A DNA stretch of 64,000 nucleotides from JAMDEO01 sp963775295 (GTDB taxonomy: Bacteria > Actinomycetota > Thermoleophilia > RBG-16-64-13): contig CAVZIK010000006.1 in NCBI GenBank assembly GCA_963775295.1, positions 1,922,001 through 1,986,000 on the forward strand, in the 5' to 3' direction. Positions 32,689-40,425 of this stretch are shown here, piece by piece (the first letter of the stretch is position 1; each line of letters begins with the position of its first letter). The translations under genes and the position numbers were made by a program. The notes below the pieces were generated by a model, which was not told the DNA's origin, searched no databases, and saw only the letters and a program-made list of their open reading frames with translations.

Positions 32689-33138
32689 GTGGTTCTTTCG
32701 CAGAGAACGCAGTACGCGGTGCGGGCGGTGTTTGAACTCGCGAAACGCGAAGGAGCCGGGCCTATCAAGGCCTCTAAGATCGCTTCCTCCGAGTTCATAC
32801 CATTGCGCTTCCTGGAGAACATCCTTGCCGGCCTGCGACAGGCCGGTGTAGTTGAGTCTGTTCGCGGAAAAGTGGGCGGCTACACTCTGGCGCGACCCTC
32901 GGTGAAGATCTCGGTGGGGGAAGTGATCCGGGCCGTCCAGGGACCGGTTTCGCAGGTCGAGTGCGCGGATTCTGCGTCTGGACAGGACTGCTCTTTGCGC
33001 GCCGGGTGTGTGCTCATGCCTATGTGGGAAAGAGCTCATCACGCGATGATGAGCGTGTACGACGCCACCACCTTCGCGGACCTGGTTGAGCAAGAACGGG
33101 CGGCCGCAGCGTGTGAGGTCATCGACTATGCCATCTGA
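32689..33138 (+). CDS. Rrf2 family transcriptional regulator
   Basis: A 149-aa winged-helix regulator of the Rrf2/IscR/CymR family. The N-terminal DNA-binding domain shows QRTQYAVRAVFELAKREG, FIPLRFLENILAGLRQAGVVESVRGKVGGYTLARP. Three cysteines with spacing C-x8-C-x5-C (VECADSASGQDCSLRAGC) lie where IscR-type proteins bind an Fe-S cluster, so redox or iron-sulfur sensing is plausible; CymR-type members lack them and act through cysteine synthase. GTG start. It directly precedes metY and cysK, so it probably controls cysteine/methionine sulfur metabolism. Confidence 0.9.
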   Translation: MVLSQRTQYAVRAVFELAKREGAGPIKASKIASSEFIPLRFLENILAGLRQAGVVESVRGKVGGYTLARPSVKISVGEVIRAVQGPVSQVECADSASGQDCSLRAGCVLMPMWERAHHAMMSVYDATTFADLVEQERAAAACEVIDYAI

Positions 33139-33237
33139 GCAGTCTTTCAAGCGAATGTTCCGGCGCCGGTGAGGCGCAGCCGCGCTCGGCGCACGGCTAC
33201 GAGGACCATCGACATTTGAAGGAGAAAGGTTCGGAGA

Positions 33238-34557
33238 ATGACGGAAGAGAACGAGACATATCACATAGACACCCTGGCTCTGCACGCCGGGCATGCTCCC
33301 GATCAAGACACGTTGTCCCGGGCGGTTCCGATATACCAGACTTCCAGCTACGTGTTCCGCGACACCGAACACGCAGCGAACCTGTTTGCGCTGAAGGAGT
33401 TCGGCAACATCTACACGCGGTTGACGAATCCCACCACCGACGTGTTGGAGAAACGGCTGGCCGCTCTCCATGGGGCCGCCGGTGCGGTAGCCACGGCTTC
33501 CGGACAGGCGGCCATCTTCTACGCCGTGGCGGCGATAACTTCCGCCGGGCAGAATTTCGTGACGGGGGACAAGCTCTACGGGGGCACCTATACGCAGTTC
33601 AGCTACCCGCTCAAGCGCTTCGGGATCGAGGCACGTTTTGTAAACTCCAGCAAGACGGCCAATTTTGAGGAGGCCATCGACATAAATACGCGCTGTGTTT
33701 ACACAGAGTCAATAGGCAATCCCAAAGGCAACGTGGACGACCTATCGGGTATCGCGGAAATAGCACACAAGTACAATATCCCGCTCATTGTCGACAACAC
33801 GGTCACTCCGCCTCCGCTGTTCAACCCGTTCGATCACGGCGCCGACATCGTGGTGTACTCGCTTACGAAGATGATCGGCGGCCATGGCACGTCCGTGGGC
33901 GGGGCGGTCGTCGACAAAGGTGACTTCGACTGGAAGTCTTCCGGCAAGTTCCCCGAGATAACCGAGCCGGACCCCGCCTACCACGGAGTGAATTTCTGGG
34001 ACGCCTTCGGTAGTCACCTCGGGGCCGTCGCGCCTGGTCTGGCCTACGTGCTCAAGATTCGAACCGGTCTGCTTCGCGATCTGGGCGCCGCCATTTCGCC
34101 GTTCAACTCCTGGCTGTTTATCCAGGGCTTGGAGACTCTGCCGCTCCGGGCGCGGACCCACGGGGCGAATGCCCTCACCGTCGCGCGCTTCCTCAATGAC
34201 CACTCGGCGGTGACCTCGGTGGACTTTGCCGGTCTTCCCAGCCATCCCGACTACGAAAGAGCGCGTAAATACTTTCCCTACGGACCGGGCGCGGTCTTCG
34301 GCTTCGAAGTCAAGGGCGGCCTCGAAGCAGGGAAGGCGCTTATCAATTCTGTAAGGCTGGCGTCGCATGTGGCCAACATCCTCGACGCGAAGACGTTGGT
34401 CATACATCCCGCTTCGACTACGCATCAGCAACTTACGGCAGAGGAGCAACTCAAGGCGGGTGTCACCCCGGGTCTCATCCGAATATCGGTGGGCATCGAA
34501 GATGTTCGCGACATCATTGCCGACCTCGACCAGGCGCTGCGTACGTCGCAAGGGTGA
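33238..34557 (+). CDS. metY: O-acetylhomoserine/O-acetylserine sulfhydrylase
   Basis: A 439-aa PLP enzyme of the Cys/Met metabolism family that makes homocysteine from O-acetylhomoserine and sulfide. Features include LALHAGHAPDQDTLSRAVPIYQTSSYVF, the YTRLTNPTTDVLEKRLA stretch, GDKLYGGTYTQF, and the PLP lysine in YSLTKMIGGHGTSVGG. The length is typical of MetY and longer than MetB/MetC. GAAGGAGAAAGG stands upstream of the ATG. It lies 100 bases after the Rrf2 regulator and 42 bases before cysK, suggesting one regulated sulfur-assimilation unit. O-acetylserine may also be used. Confidence 0.94.
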   Translation: MTEENETYHIDTLALHAGHAPDQDTLSRAVPIYQTSSYVFRDTEHAANLFALKEFGNIYTRLTNPTTDVLEKRLAALHGAAGAVATASGQAAIFYAVAAITSAGQNFVTGDKLYGGTYTQFSYPLKRFGIEARFVNSSKTANFEEAIDINTRCVYTESIGNPKGNVDDLSGIAEIAHKYNIPLIVDNTVTPPPLFNPFDHGADIVVYSLTKMIGGHGTSVGGAVVDKGDFDWKSSGKFPEITEPDPAYHGVNFWDAFGSHLGAVAPGLAYVLKIRTGLLRDLGAAISPFNSWLFIQGLETLPLRARTHGANALTVARFLNDHSAVTSVDFAGLPSHPDYERARKYFPYGPGAVFGFEVKGGLEAGKALINSVRLASHVANILDAKTLVIHPASTTHQQLTAEEQLKAGVTPGLIRISVGIEDVRDIIADLDQALRTSQG

Positions 34558-34599
34558 GGCAACCGTAGACCGCCGAGCACTTCGGATAAGGAGCTCACA

Positions 34600-35568
34600 G
34601 TGAGTAATATATATGCGGATAATTCGCTTTCCATAGGGCGGACGCCACTCGTTCAGCTCAACCGGGTGGTCGGTGAGACCGGCGCTCGTGTTTTGGCCAA
34701 GATCGAGGGGCGGAACCCCTCTTATTCCGTCAAGTGCCGCATCGGCGCAGCGATGATCTGGGATGCAGAGGAAAGAGGGAGTATCAAGCCGCATACCGAA
34801 ATCGTCGAGCCTACCAGCGGCAACACCGGGATCGCGCTGGCCTACGTATGTGCAGCGCGCGGCTACAAGCTTACCCTCACCATGCCCGAGACCATGAGCA
34901 TGGAGAGGCGCAAGGTACTTGCCTTTTTCGGCGCGAATCTCGTCCTCACACCTGCGGCTGAAGGCATGAAGGGGTCGGTGGCGCTCGCGGAAAGGATGGC
35001 CGCCGACGACCCCGAGCGCTACTTCCTTCCACAGCAATTCAACAATCCCGCCAACCCGGCCGTCCACGAGAAGACCACCGGCCGCGAGATCTGGGAAGAC
35101 ACGGACGGCGCGGTCTATGCCTTAGTGGCCGGGGTGGGCACGGGCGGCACGCTCAGCGGAATCTCCCGATTCTTCGAAAGGGTGAAGGGTCAGCCCCTGT
35201 ACTCCGTCGCAGTCGAACCGGCCACCAGTCCGGTGATTAGCCAGACGCTCGCAGGCATGGACATCAAGCCTGGGCCGCACAAGATCCAGGGAATCGGCGC
35301 AGGCTTCATCCCCGCCAACTTGGACCTTTCTCTCGTTGACCGCGTGGAGCCGGTGGCGAGTGAGGAAGCTATGGAAATGGCTCGTCGGCTCGCTCGCGAG
35401 GAGGGCATTCTGGGCGGTATTTCCGGCGGAGCCGCGACGGCCGCGGCAGTGCGGTTGGCTCGGGACTCCGAGTTCGACGGCAAGACCATCGTGGTCATTC
35501 TTCCGGATGCGGGAGAGCGGTACCTATCCACGGAACTGTTCGACGAGAAATACCTGGCGGGACGGTAA
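34600..35568 (+). CDS. cysK: cysteine synthase
   Basis: A 322-aa PLP enzyme that makes cysteine from O-acetylserine and sulfide. The PLP lysine is in SYSVKCRIG (the C-variant also found in E. coli CysK), followed by EPTSGNTGIALAYV (substrate loop), GVGTGGTLSGISRF (phosphate-binding glycine loop), and IQGIGAGFIPANLD. The start is GTG at 34600 after AAGGAG. It sits between metY and the micro-ORF/ThiF pair, downstream of the Rrf2 gene. Complex formation with serine acetyltransferase cannot be judged; no cysE is in this window. Confidence 0.96.
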   Translation: MSNIYADNSLSIGRTPLVQLNRVVGETGARVLAKIEGRNPSYSVKCRIGAAMIWDAEERGSIKPHTEIVEPTSGNTGIALAYVCAARGYKLTLTMPETMSMERRKVLAFFGANLVLTPAAEGMKGSVALAERMAADDPERYFLPQQFNNPANPAVHEKTTGREIWEDTDGAVYALVAGVGTGGTLSGISRFFERVKGQPLYSVAVEPATSPVISQTLAGMDIKPGPHKIQGIGAGFIPANLDLSLVDRVEPVASEEAMEMARRLAREEGILGGISGGAATAAAVRLARDSEFDGKTIVVILPDAGERYLSTELFDEKYLAGR

Positions 35569-35592
35569 GCAGGGAGGCCCCCAGGCCGGAGT

Positions 35593-35614
35593 GATAGGAT
35601 ACCCTATCGGGTAT
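35593..35614 (+). promoter_or_regulatory. overlapping inverted repeats upstream of the ThiF region
   Basis: ATACCC-TATC-GGGTAT (35599-35614) is a perfect 6-bp inverted repeat; GATAGG-ATAC-CCTATC (35593-35608) overlaps it. TATACA directly after could be a -10 box. The ATACCC/GGGTAT shape resembles Rrf2-family operators. The two repeats are mutually exclusive as RNA hairpins. Location: between cysK and the micro-ORF/ThiF genes, in an Rrf2-linked locus. Confidence 0.45.
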
Positions 35615-35656
35615 ACACTGCACTGCTAGTGAAGTGCGCACTTTGGGAGGCTTGAG

Positions 35657-35758
35657 ATAGGAACAGTCGTCGAAATAGTGGTGGTGGCGGTTGTCTTGGC
35701 GCTCGTGGTTCTGTCGTTTGCCCGGAGAGGTAGCGGCGGGGGTGGAGGCGGTGGCTGA
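35657..35758 (+). CDS. glycine-tailed membrane micropeptide, possible ATA start
   Basis: A short frame encoding a hydrophobic helix (IGTVVEIVVVAVVLALVVLS), then FARR and a tail GSGGGGGGG before TGA (33 codons). GGGAGG stands six bases before ATA at 35657, ideal spacing if ATA initiates; the first standard start in frame is GTG at 35678, without a ribosome site. It lies between cysK and a ThiF-like E1 gene. E1 enzymes act on C-terminal Gly-Gly of small proteins, but this peptide is no beta-grasp protein. Reality and function are uncertain. Confidence 0.35.
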   Translation: MGTVVEIVVVAVVLALVVLSFARRGSGGGGGGG

Positions 35759-35769
35759 GGCCTATAACG

Positions 35770-35788
35770 GAGGCTCCGTGGGAGCCTC
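35770..35788 (+). repeat. 8-bp stem-loop before the ThiF gene
   Basis: GAGGCTCC (35770-35777) pairs with GGAGCCTC (35781-35788) around GTG. It would hide a GGAGG site and the GTG of a 21-codon frame (35778-35843). No T-run follows. It may be an mRNA structure that controls translation or separates the micro-ORF from the ThiF gene. Confidence 0.4.
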
Positions 35789-35847
35789 AGACAACCAGGT
35801 TGTGGTGAGCGCCGCGGCTGGGCTCACTCGCGCGCGGGGGTAGGGCG

Positions 35848-36867
35848 GTGGAAGAAATAGACCGATATTCGCGTCAGATCATATTTCCCGGCATCGGGCC
35901 GGAGGGACAGCGGCATCTGGCCGAGGCTTTCGCAGTCGTCGTCGGATGCGGGGCGCTTGGTACCGTTGTCGCAAGTTCCCTGGTGCGCGCAGGTGTGGGA
36001 CGCGTGCGGATCATCGACCGCGATTTCATCGAATATCACAACCTGCAGCGTCAACTTCTCTTCACCGAGCAGGATATCGAGGACAACCTTCCTAAGGCCA
36101 CCGCGGCGGAACAACACTTGCGGGAAGCCAACTCGGCAGTGAAGATCGAGGGCGTGGTGGCGGACTTCAGCCGGACCAACGCGGAGAAGTTGGTCGAGGG
36201 CGCCGACGTGATCGTCGACGGGTTGGACAACTTCGAGACCCGCTTTCTCGTCAATGATGTCGCGCTCAAGCTGGGCATTCCCTGGGTGTACGGCGGGGCG
36301 ATCGGCTCCTCAGGGATGACGGCTAACTTCCTGCCCGGCGGGCGGCCTTGCTTCCGTTGTCTGGTGGATTCCCCGCCCGCGGGCAGCACGCTCACCTGCG
36401 ACACCGCCGGAGTAGTGAACGCCATCCCCTGGATCATCGGTTCGCTGGAATCGGCGGAAGCTCTGAAGATCCTGGTCCGCTCGCCGGACGTGAGTCGGGA
36501 CCTCGTCGTGGCTGACATCTGGTCACGCTCCTTCGAGTCGGTGCCCCTTTCCACTCTGATGAGCGAGGACTGTCCTTCCTGCAGCGGCACCTACGAGTTT
36601 CTCGAAGGACGGCCGCGGACGAGGGTCACCAGTTTGTGCGGCCAGAACGCGGTACAGATCTGGAACGCCGCGGCTGTGGGCGCATCTCTCGCCGAACTCA
36701 GGGAGCGATTGAGCGTCCTGGGACCGGTCGAGGGGAGCGGGCAGATGATCCGTTTCCCCGTAGGTGAACAGGAGTTGGTGGTCTTCTACGACGGCCGCGC
36801 CATCGTGCGGGGCACGCGCGACGAAAAGTTGGCCCGCTCTCTTTACGCGAAGTACGTGGGGATGTAG
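35848..36867 (+). CDS. ThiF/HesA/MoeB-family adenylyltransferase (E1-like)
   Basis: A 339-aa E1-like enzyme that adenylates the C-terminal glycine of a sulfur-carrier protein. The nucleotide loop is VVVGCGALGTVVASSLVRAGVGRVRIIDRDFIEYHNLQRQ; Zn cysteines are CFRCLVD and CPSCSG; the catalytic-type Cys is in TLTCDTAGVVN. The C-terminal ~85 residues (RVTSLCGQNAVQIWN onward) resemble Bacillus ThiF rather than plain MoeB. GTG start. It follows metY-cysK, suggesting a role in sulfur transfer for thiamine, molybdopterin or a dedicated cysteine pathway. No ThiS/MoaD gene is recognisable nearby. Its 3' end overlaps the convergent gene by 25 bases. Confidence 0.9.
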   Translation: MEEIDRYSRQIIFPGIGPEGQRHLAEAFAVVVGCGALGTVVASSLVRAGVGRVRIIDRDFIEYHNLQRQLLFTEQDIEDNLPKATAAEQHLREANSAVKIEGVVADFSRTNAEKLVEGADVIVDGLDNFETRFLVNDVALKLGIPWVYGGAIGSSGMTANFLPGGRPCFRCLVDSPPAGSTLTCDTAGVVNAIPWIIGSLESAEALKILVRSPDVSRDLVVADIWSRSFESVPLSTLMSEDCPSCSGTYEFLEGRPRTRVTSLCGQNAVQIWNAAAVGASLAELRERLSVLGPVEGSGQMIRFPVGEQELVVFYDGRAIVRGTRDEKLARSLYAKYVGM

Positions 36868-37847
36868 CCGCGTAGCGCGACCTCTGTGGGGGTCGGTTCG
36901 AACTCCGGGAATCGTTCCGTCAACAACGCCCGATCGGCGTCAGTCGCCGCTCCGGCCTGGGCTACGAAATCCACCGCCCCCGGCGTCAGCGGGCGGCCTG
37001 GCATGTGTTGTAGGATCGCCCCCTGCGCTTTGCCGACGGGAATGGGAATGTGAAGGATGGGTCGGCGGCGCTCCATCGCCTGCAGGGCCAGCCTCAGGAA
37101 CTCGTTGAGCGTTACCACCTCTGGTCCGCCGAGGCCGAAGGTGGTGTCGATGCTTTTTTCCGGCTTGTCGATTACCAGTGTGAAGAGCCGACCGATGTCC
37201 CCCACGAAGACCGGGGTGAGCGGTTCCTCTCCGTCTCCAAAGATGGGGACGAACGGGAGTCTGTCGGAGTAATGAAGGATGCGATTTAAGGCCGCGTCGT
37301 GTGGCCCGAAGGCCCAGGAGCCGCGCACTATCGTCCAGTCCAGACCACTCCCGCGTATGGCCTCCTCGGCCTGCCACTTGGCGCGGTCCCACGAGTACGG
37401 GCTGCTCGGCGAGACCGATATGCCGCTCATGTAAAGGAAGCGCGGAGCCCCGTTGGGGAAACGCGCCATAGTCGGACCCGTTGTGGGCGCACCGTAGACA
37501 TGAGCAACGGCCCCCAGGAGGTTGAGGGTGCCGTTTCGGTCGACGTTCATGTAGGTGAGACCGCGGACTTCGTTCTCTACGGGCGCTCCCCTGAACTGTG
37601 CGGCTTGGATCACGGCGTCGATACCCTCTACCGCCGAAGTCAGAGTGGCCGGCTCGGTTACGTCCGCCTGGACGAACGTGAGCAGTCCGTCGGCGATGCC
37701 CCGCTTGCCCACCTCATCGTCCTCGTACATCTTTCTTGCCCTGACCGCGGAGCGGCTCATCACCCGCACGAAATGACCGGCCGCCACAAGGTGTCTGGCA
37801 ATCGTTCCTCCGACGAAGCCCGTGCCCCCCGAAACAAGTATGATCAT
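36843..37847 (-). CDS. NAD(P)-binding protein, NDUFA9/SDR-a family
   Basis: A 334-aa atypical short-chain dehydrogenase/epimerase-like protein. It begins with ILVSGGTGFVGGTIARHLVAAGHFVRVMSR (Rossmann loop), followed by DVTEPATLTSAVEGIDAVIQAAQ and FLYMSGISVSPSSPYSWDRAKWQAEEAIRGSGLDWTIVRGSWAFGP. The active-site Tyr is replaced or shifted, as in NDUFA9-like proteins that bind rather than turn over NADPH. It overlaps the LigD polymerase gene start by four bases (stop/start coupling). Likely roles range from quinone or lipid metabolism to isoprenoid/sugar modification; none is specified. Confidence 0.85.
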   Translation of the reverse strand: MIILVSGGTGFVGGTIARHLVAAGHFVRVMSRSAVRARKMYEDDEVGKRGIADGLLTFVQADVTEPATLTSAVEGIDAVIQAAQFRGAPVENEVRGLTYMNVDRNGTLNLLGAVAHVYGAPTTGPTMARFPNGAPRFLYMSGISVSPSSPYSWDRAKWQAEEAIRGSGLDWTIVRGSWAFGPHDAALNRILHYSDRLPFVPIFGDGEEPLTPVFVGDIGRLFTLVIDKPEKSIDTTFGLGGPEVVTLNEFLRLALQAMERRRPILHIPIPVGKAQGAILQHMPGRPLTPGAVDFVAQAGAATDADRALLTERFPEFEPTPTEVALRGYIPTYFA

Positions 37848-38797
37848 CCGGTTATCCTTTCACTTCCTGTGAGCCCGGCCCAGAGATCCCCGGTGGTTGC
37901 CAGGCGGGCGGGAGCCGTCTTGATAGTGAACCCCCGTCCGTCCTCGAGCGAGTCCAGTTCCTCCCACGTTACGGGCATGGAGACGGTCGCCTCCGGCGTC
38001 GGCCGCACCACATAAGGGGGAACGATGGTGGCGCCCGGGGACATCCTCAACGCATCCAGATAGACGCGGCCCTCACGTTTGTTCTTGCGGATAAGCGTCG
38101 TTAGAAGGGTTGGGTTGCGTTCGGCCAGTTGGGCAAAAAGTCGTGCCAGTTGGGCCCGTGCCTCGGTGTAGTCGGCACCGTCGGTCAGGCGGAAGGCAAG
38201 GTGCAAGCCTCTCTTTCCCGAGGTCTTCACCACAGGGTCGAAACCGGCCGCACGCAGTTGCTCACGAAGCAGCATGGCTACCTCGGCCGCCAGCCTGAAC
38301 TGCTTCGTGCCGCGGGGCATCGCGCCCGCAGTCAGGTCTTCGGAGCCGTCCAGTTCCGGCGGGTCGACGTCGAGTACCATCACGTCGGGGTGCTCGGGGT
38401 CGGTTATGTGGGACATCTGGGTGTGGAAGGTGATCGTGCCCTGGTTCACGAGGTAGAGGAGGTCGGCTTCGTCGTCCACGAGAGGGAAATGCACGATCTT
38501 CTTACGATCTTTTCGCTCCACCGGGTAGGTGCGCAACCATTGAGGAAAATACGACGACGCATTCTTCTGAAAGAATGAGCCGTTCTGTACCCCCTCGGGA
38601 TATCTTTCCAGAGTCAGGGGCCGATCTTTGACGTGGGGGAGCAGGTAGGGGGCGATCTGTAGGTAGTAGTCGAGCACCTCGGCTTTGGTATAGCCCGCGG
38701 ATGGAAAATAGACCCGGTCGAGATGCGTGAACACGACCTCTTTCGCGCCCAGGACGAACGGTTCCAGCTGTGGACCGCTGTCGCGCTCGCCCGGCAT
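37844..38797 (-). CDS. LigD polymerase domain protein
   Basis: A 317-aa stand-alone LigD-type primase-polymerase (archaeo-eukaryotic primase fold), which fills gaps with ribonucleotides during non-homologous end joining. Recognised features: HLDRVYFPSAGYTKAEVLDYYLQIAPYLLPH, RPLTLERYPEGVQNGSFFQKNA, the catalytic DLDPP-type segment MVLDVDPPE, and VKTSGKRGLHLAFRL. Most LigD proteins fuse polymerase, phosphoesterase and ligase; here polymerase and phosphoesterase are adjacent separate genes and no ligase or Ku gene is in the window. ATG start follows AAGG by nine bases; four bases separate it from the phosphoesterase stop. Confidence 0.93.
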   Translation of the reverse strand: MPGERDSGPQLEPFVLGAKEVVFTHLDRVYFPSAGYTKAEVLDYYLQIAPYLLPHVKDRPLTLERYPEGVQNGSFFQKNASSYFPQWLRTYPVERKDRKKIVHFPLVDDEADLLYLVNQGTITFHTQMSHITDPEHPDVMVLDVDPPELDGSEDLTAGAMPRGTKQFRLAAEVAMLLREQLRAAGFDPVVKTSGKRGLHLAFRLTDGADYTEARAQLARLFAQLAERNPTLLTTLIRKNKREGRVYLDALRMSPGATIVPPYVVRPTPEATVSMPVTWEELDSLEDGRGFTIKTAPARLATTGDLWAGLTGSERITG

Positions 38798-38801
38798 TCA
38801 C

Positions 38802-39467
38802 TCAGCCTTTCGCGATCTCGTCCAGGGAGCGTCCCGACAGGACAGAGTCGGGCGACTCGCCCAAAAGGTCGTATCCGGTCCGCGCGCCGTCGTCCCGATG
38901 CTTGAGCAGCAGCCAGTTCTTTGCGCCCCGTCCTTTCATCTGCACTAGAGCCCAGCTCCCGGACAGCTTGTGACCGTGCAGGATGAACTTGAGTTCCCCG
39001 GTCGCCAACTCCTTTTCCGGGTCGACGGCGTTCTCCGTGGCAGAGGTTTCGTGTACCGACCCGGCCGGGTGATGTCTCTTGGTCGCGGCAGCGTTGATCC
39101 ATGCGAGGTCGGGCTCCCACCAGCCGAAATCCCACAGCATGACCGTCCCGCCGCCGTACTCACCCTCTGGGATCGTGCCCTCGAAAGCGGCGTACTCCAG
39201 GGGATGGTCCTCGACCATCACGGCCAAGCGCTTGTCTGCGGGATCGAGTGAAGGTCCTTTAGGAACTGCCCAAGACTTGAGGACTCCGCCCATCTCCAGC
39301 CTGAAGTCGTAGTGTAGATTCGACGCCGCGTGTTTCTGGACGGCGAAGATAGGCCGTTCCGCTGCGGACGTCGGCTCGTTTCCGGCGGGCTCGGCCGTGT
39401 GGGAGAAATCGCGGCGGCGGCGGTACTCCGCGAGAGCCTCCGCAGGGTCGACATCGGGCTGGCCCAC
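38802..39467 (-). CDS. LigD 3'-phosphoesterase domain protein
   Basis: A 221-aa stand-alone 3'-phosphoesterase (PE) of the LigD family, which trims 3' ribonucleotides and phosphates at DNA ends. Core motifs: FAVQKHAASNLHYDFRLEMGGVLKSWAVPKGPSLDP (catalytic His and Asp/Arg), DHPLEYAAFEGTIPEGEYGGGTVMLWD, and KLSGSWALVQMKGRGAKNWLLLKHRD. GTG start with GGAGTG upstream. It precedes the polymerase gene in the same operon. The fused domain order of LigD has been split into two ORFs, a layout seen in some archaea and bacteria. Confidence 0.94.
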   Translation of the reverse strand: MGQPDVDPAEALAEYRRRRDFSHTAEPAGNEPTSAAERPIFAVQKHAASNLHYDFRLEMGGVLKSWAVPKGPSLDPADKRLAVMVEDHPLEYAAFEGTIPEGEYGGGTVMLWDFGWWEPDLAWINAAATKRHHPAGSVHETSATENAVDPEKELATGELKFILHGHKLSGSWALVQMKGRGAKNWLLLKHRDDGARTGYDLLGESPDSVLSGRSLDEIAKG

Positions 39468-39575
39468 TTTTCACTCCCTCCGTGTTCGTCTGAGGATCCT
39501 TTGCCGAGCTGCTGCCTCTACCTTTCCCCAGCGTCGTCCCTCTCAAGCACCGGCGCGATATAGTGTTGCTCAATC

Positions 39576-40406
39576 ATGAGCTTCTGGGCCGACAACGTCT
39601 TCGTCCGTGCCGGGGTTTCGATCCTCGTCTTGGTCGCGGCATACCTCATCTACAGAGGTCTGAAGCACGGCGTCGACCGTTTCTCCCGCCGGCGCAACCT
39701 CGCCCAGGAAGATCCAGGGGCTGAAACGCGGTTTCGTATGATCGAGCGACTCTCGGTCGTGATCCTTTTCTTCGTCGCGATCGGGCTCGTCTTTTGGATA
39801 ATGGACATCTCTGCTCTCAAGAGGGTCGCCGTGGGGATGTTCGCTTCAGCGGGAGTGGCGGGCATCGCGATTGGGTTCGCGGCTCAGACCACCATGGCCA
39901 ACCTGGTGTCGGGCGTCATCATCACCTTTGCCCAACCCATCCGTCTGGGGGACAACATCGATGTGGATGGCGAGTATGGGGCGGTCGAGTCCATCGGTCT
40001 TTTCTACACATACATCCGTACGTGGGACAACCGTCGTCTTGTAATACCGAACAAACTCCTTTCGGATCGCACTATCCGCAACTACACGCTCATCGATCCG
40101 CGCATGCCGGCTCTCGTGACACTGCGTCTGGGCTATGGAGCTGACATCGAGAGTGTGCGTTCTCTCCTTCTGACGGAGGCCCGGGGGCACAGATCCTTCC
40201 TGTCTGATCCTGAGCCTGCTGTCCAGGTGATAGACGCAGACGAGATGGGTGTGTCAGTGCGTCTGGCGGCTTGGGCCCCTACTCAGGCCGATGCCTGGAC
40301 CCTGGCCGTCGAGGTCAGGGAAAGCGCTGTCGGCAAGTTGGCTGCCATGGCTATCCCAGTGGGGGTCCCCTGGAGCCGAATCAGCCCTGAGCCCAAGAGT
40401 TCATAG
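39576..40406 (+). CDS. MscS-family mechanosensitive channel
   Basis: A 276-aa small-conductance mechanosensitive channel releasing solutes on hypo-osmotic shock. Three N-terminal hydrophobic helices lead into the pore helix and beta domain: MFASAGVAGIAIGFAAQTTMANLVSGVIITFAQPIRLGDNIDVDGEYGAVESIGLFYTYIRTWDNRRLVIPNK, the classic MscS block, followed by a mixed alpha/beta vestibule domain. Length is typical. It is divergent from the LigD operon and 19 bases before the MFS gene, with which it may be cotranscribed. Confidence 0.95.
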   Translation: MSFWADNVFVRAGVSILVLVAAYLIYRGLKHGVDRFSRRRNLAQEDPGAETRFRMIERLSVVILFFVAIGLVFWIMDISALKRVAVGMFASAGVAGIAIGFAAQTTMANLVSGVIITFAQPIRLGDNIDVDGEYGAVESIGLFYTYIRTWDNRRLVIPNKLLSDRTIRNYTLIDPRMPALVTLRLGYGADIESVRSLLLTEARGHRSFLSDPEPAVQVIDADEMGVSVRLAAWAPTQADAWTLAVEVRESAVGKLAAMAIPVGVPWSRISPEPKSS

Positions 40407-40425
40407 GGGAACGGGCACCACGACC

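Noticed and set aside
35778..35843. 21-codon frame starting at GTG inside the hairpin before thiF
   Set aside because: Short, low-complexity, no recognisable motif, and its start is inside a stable stem; conservation would be needed to support it.
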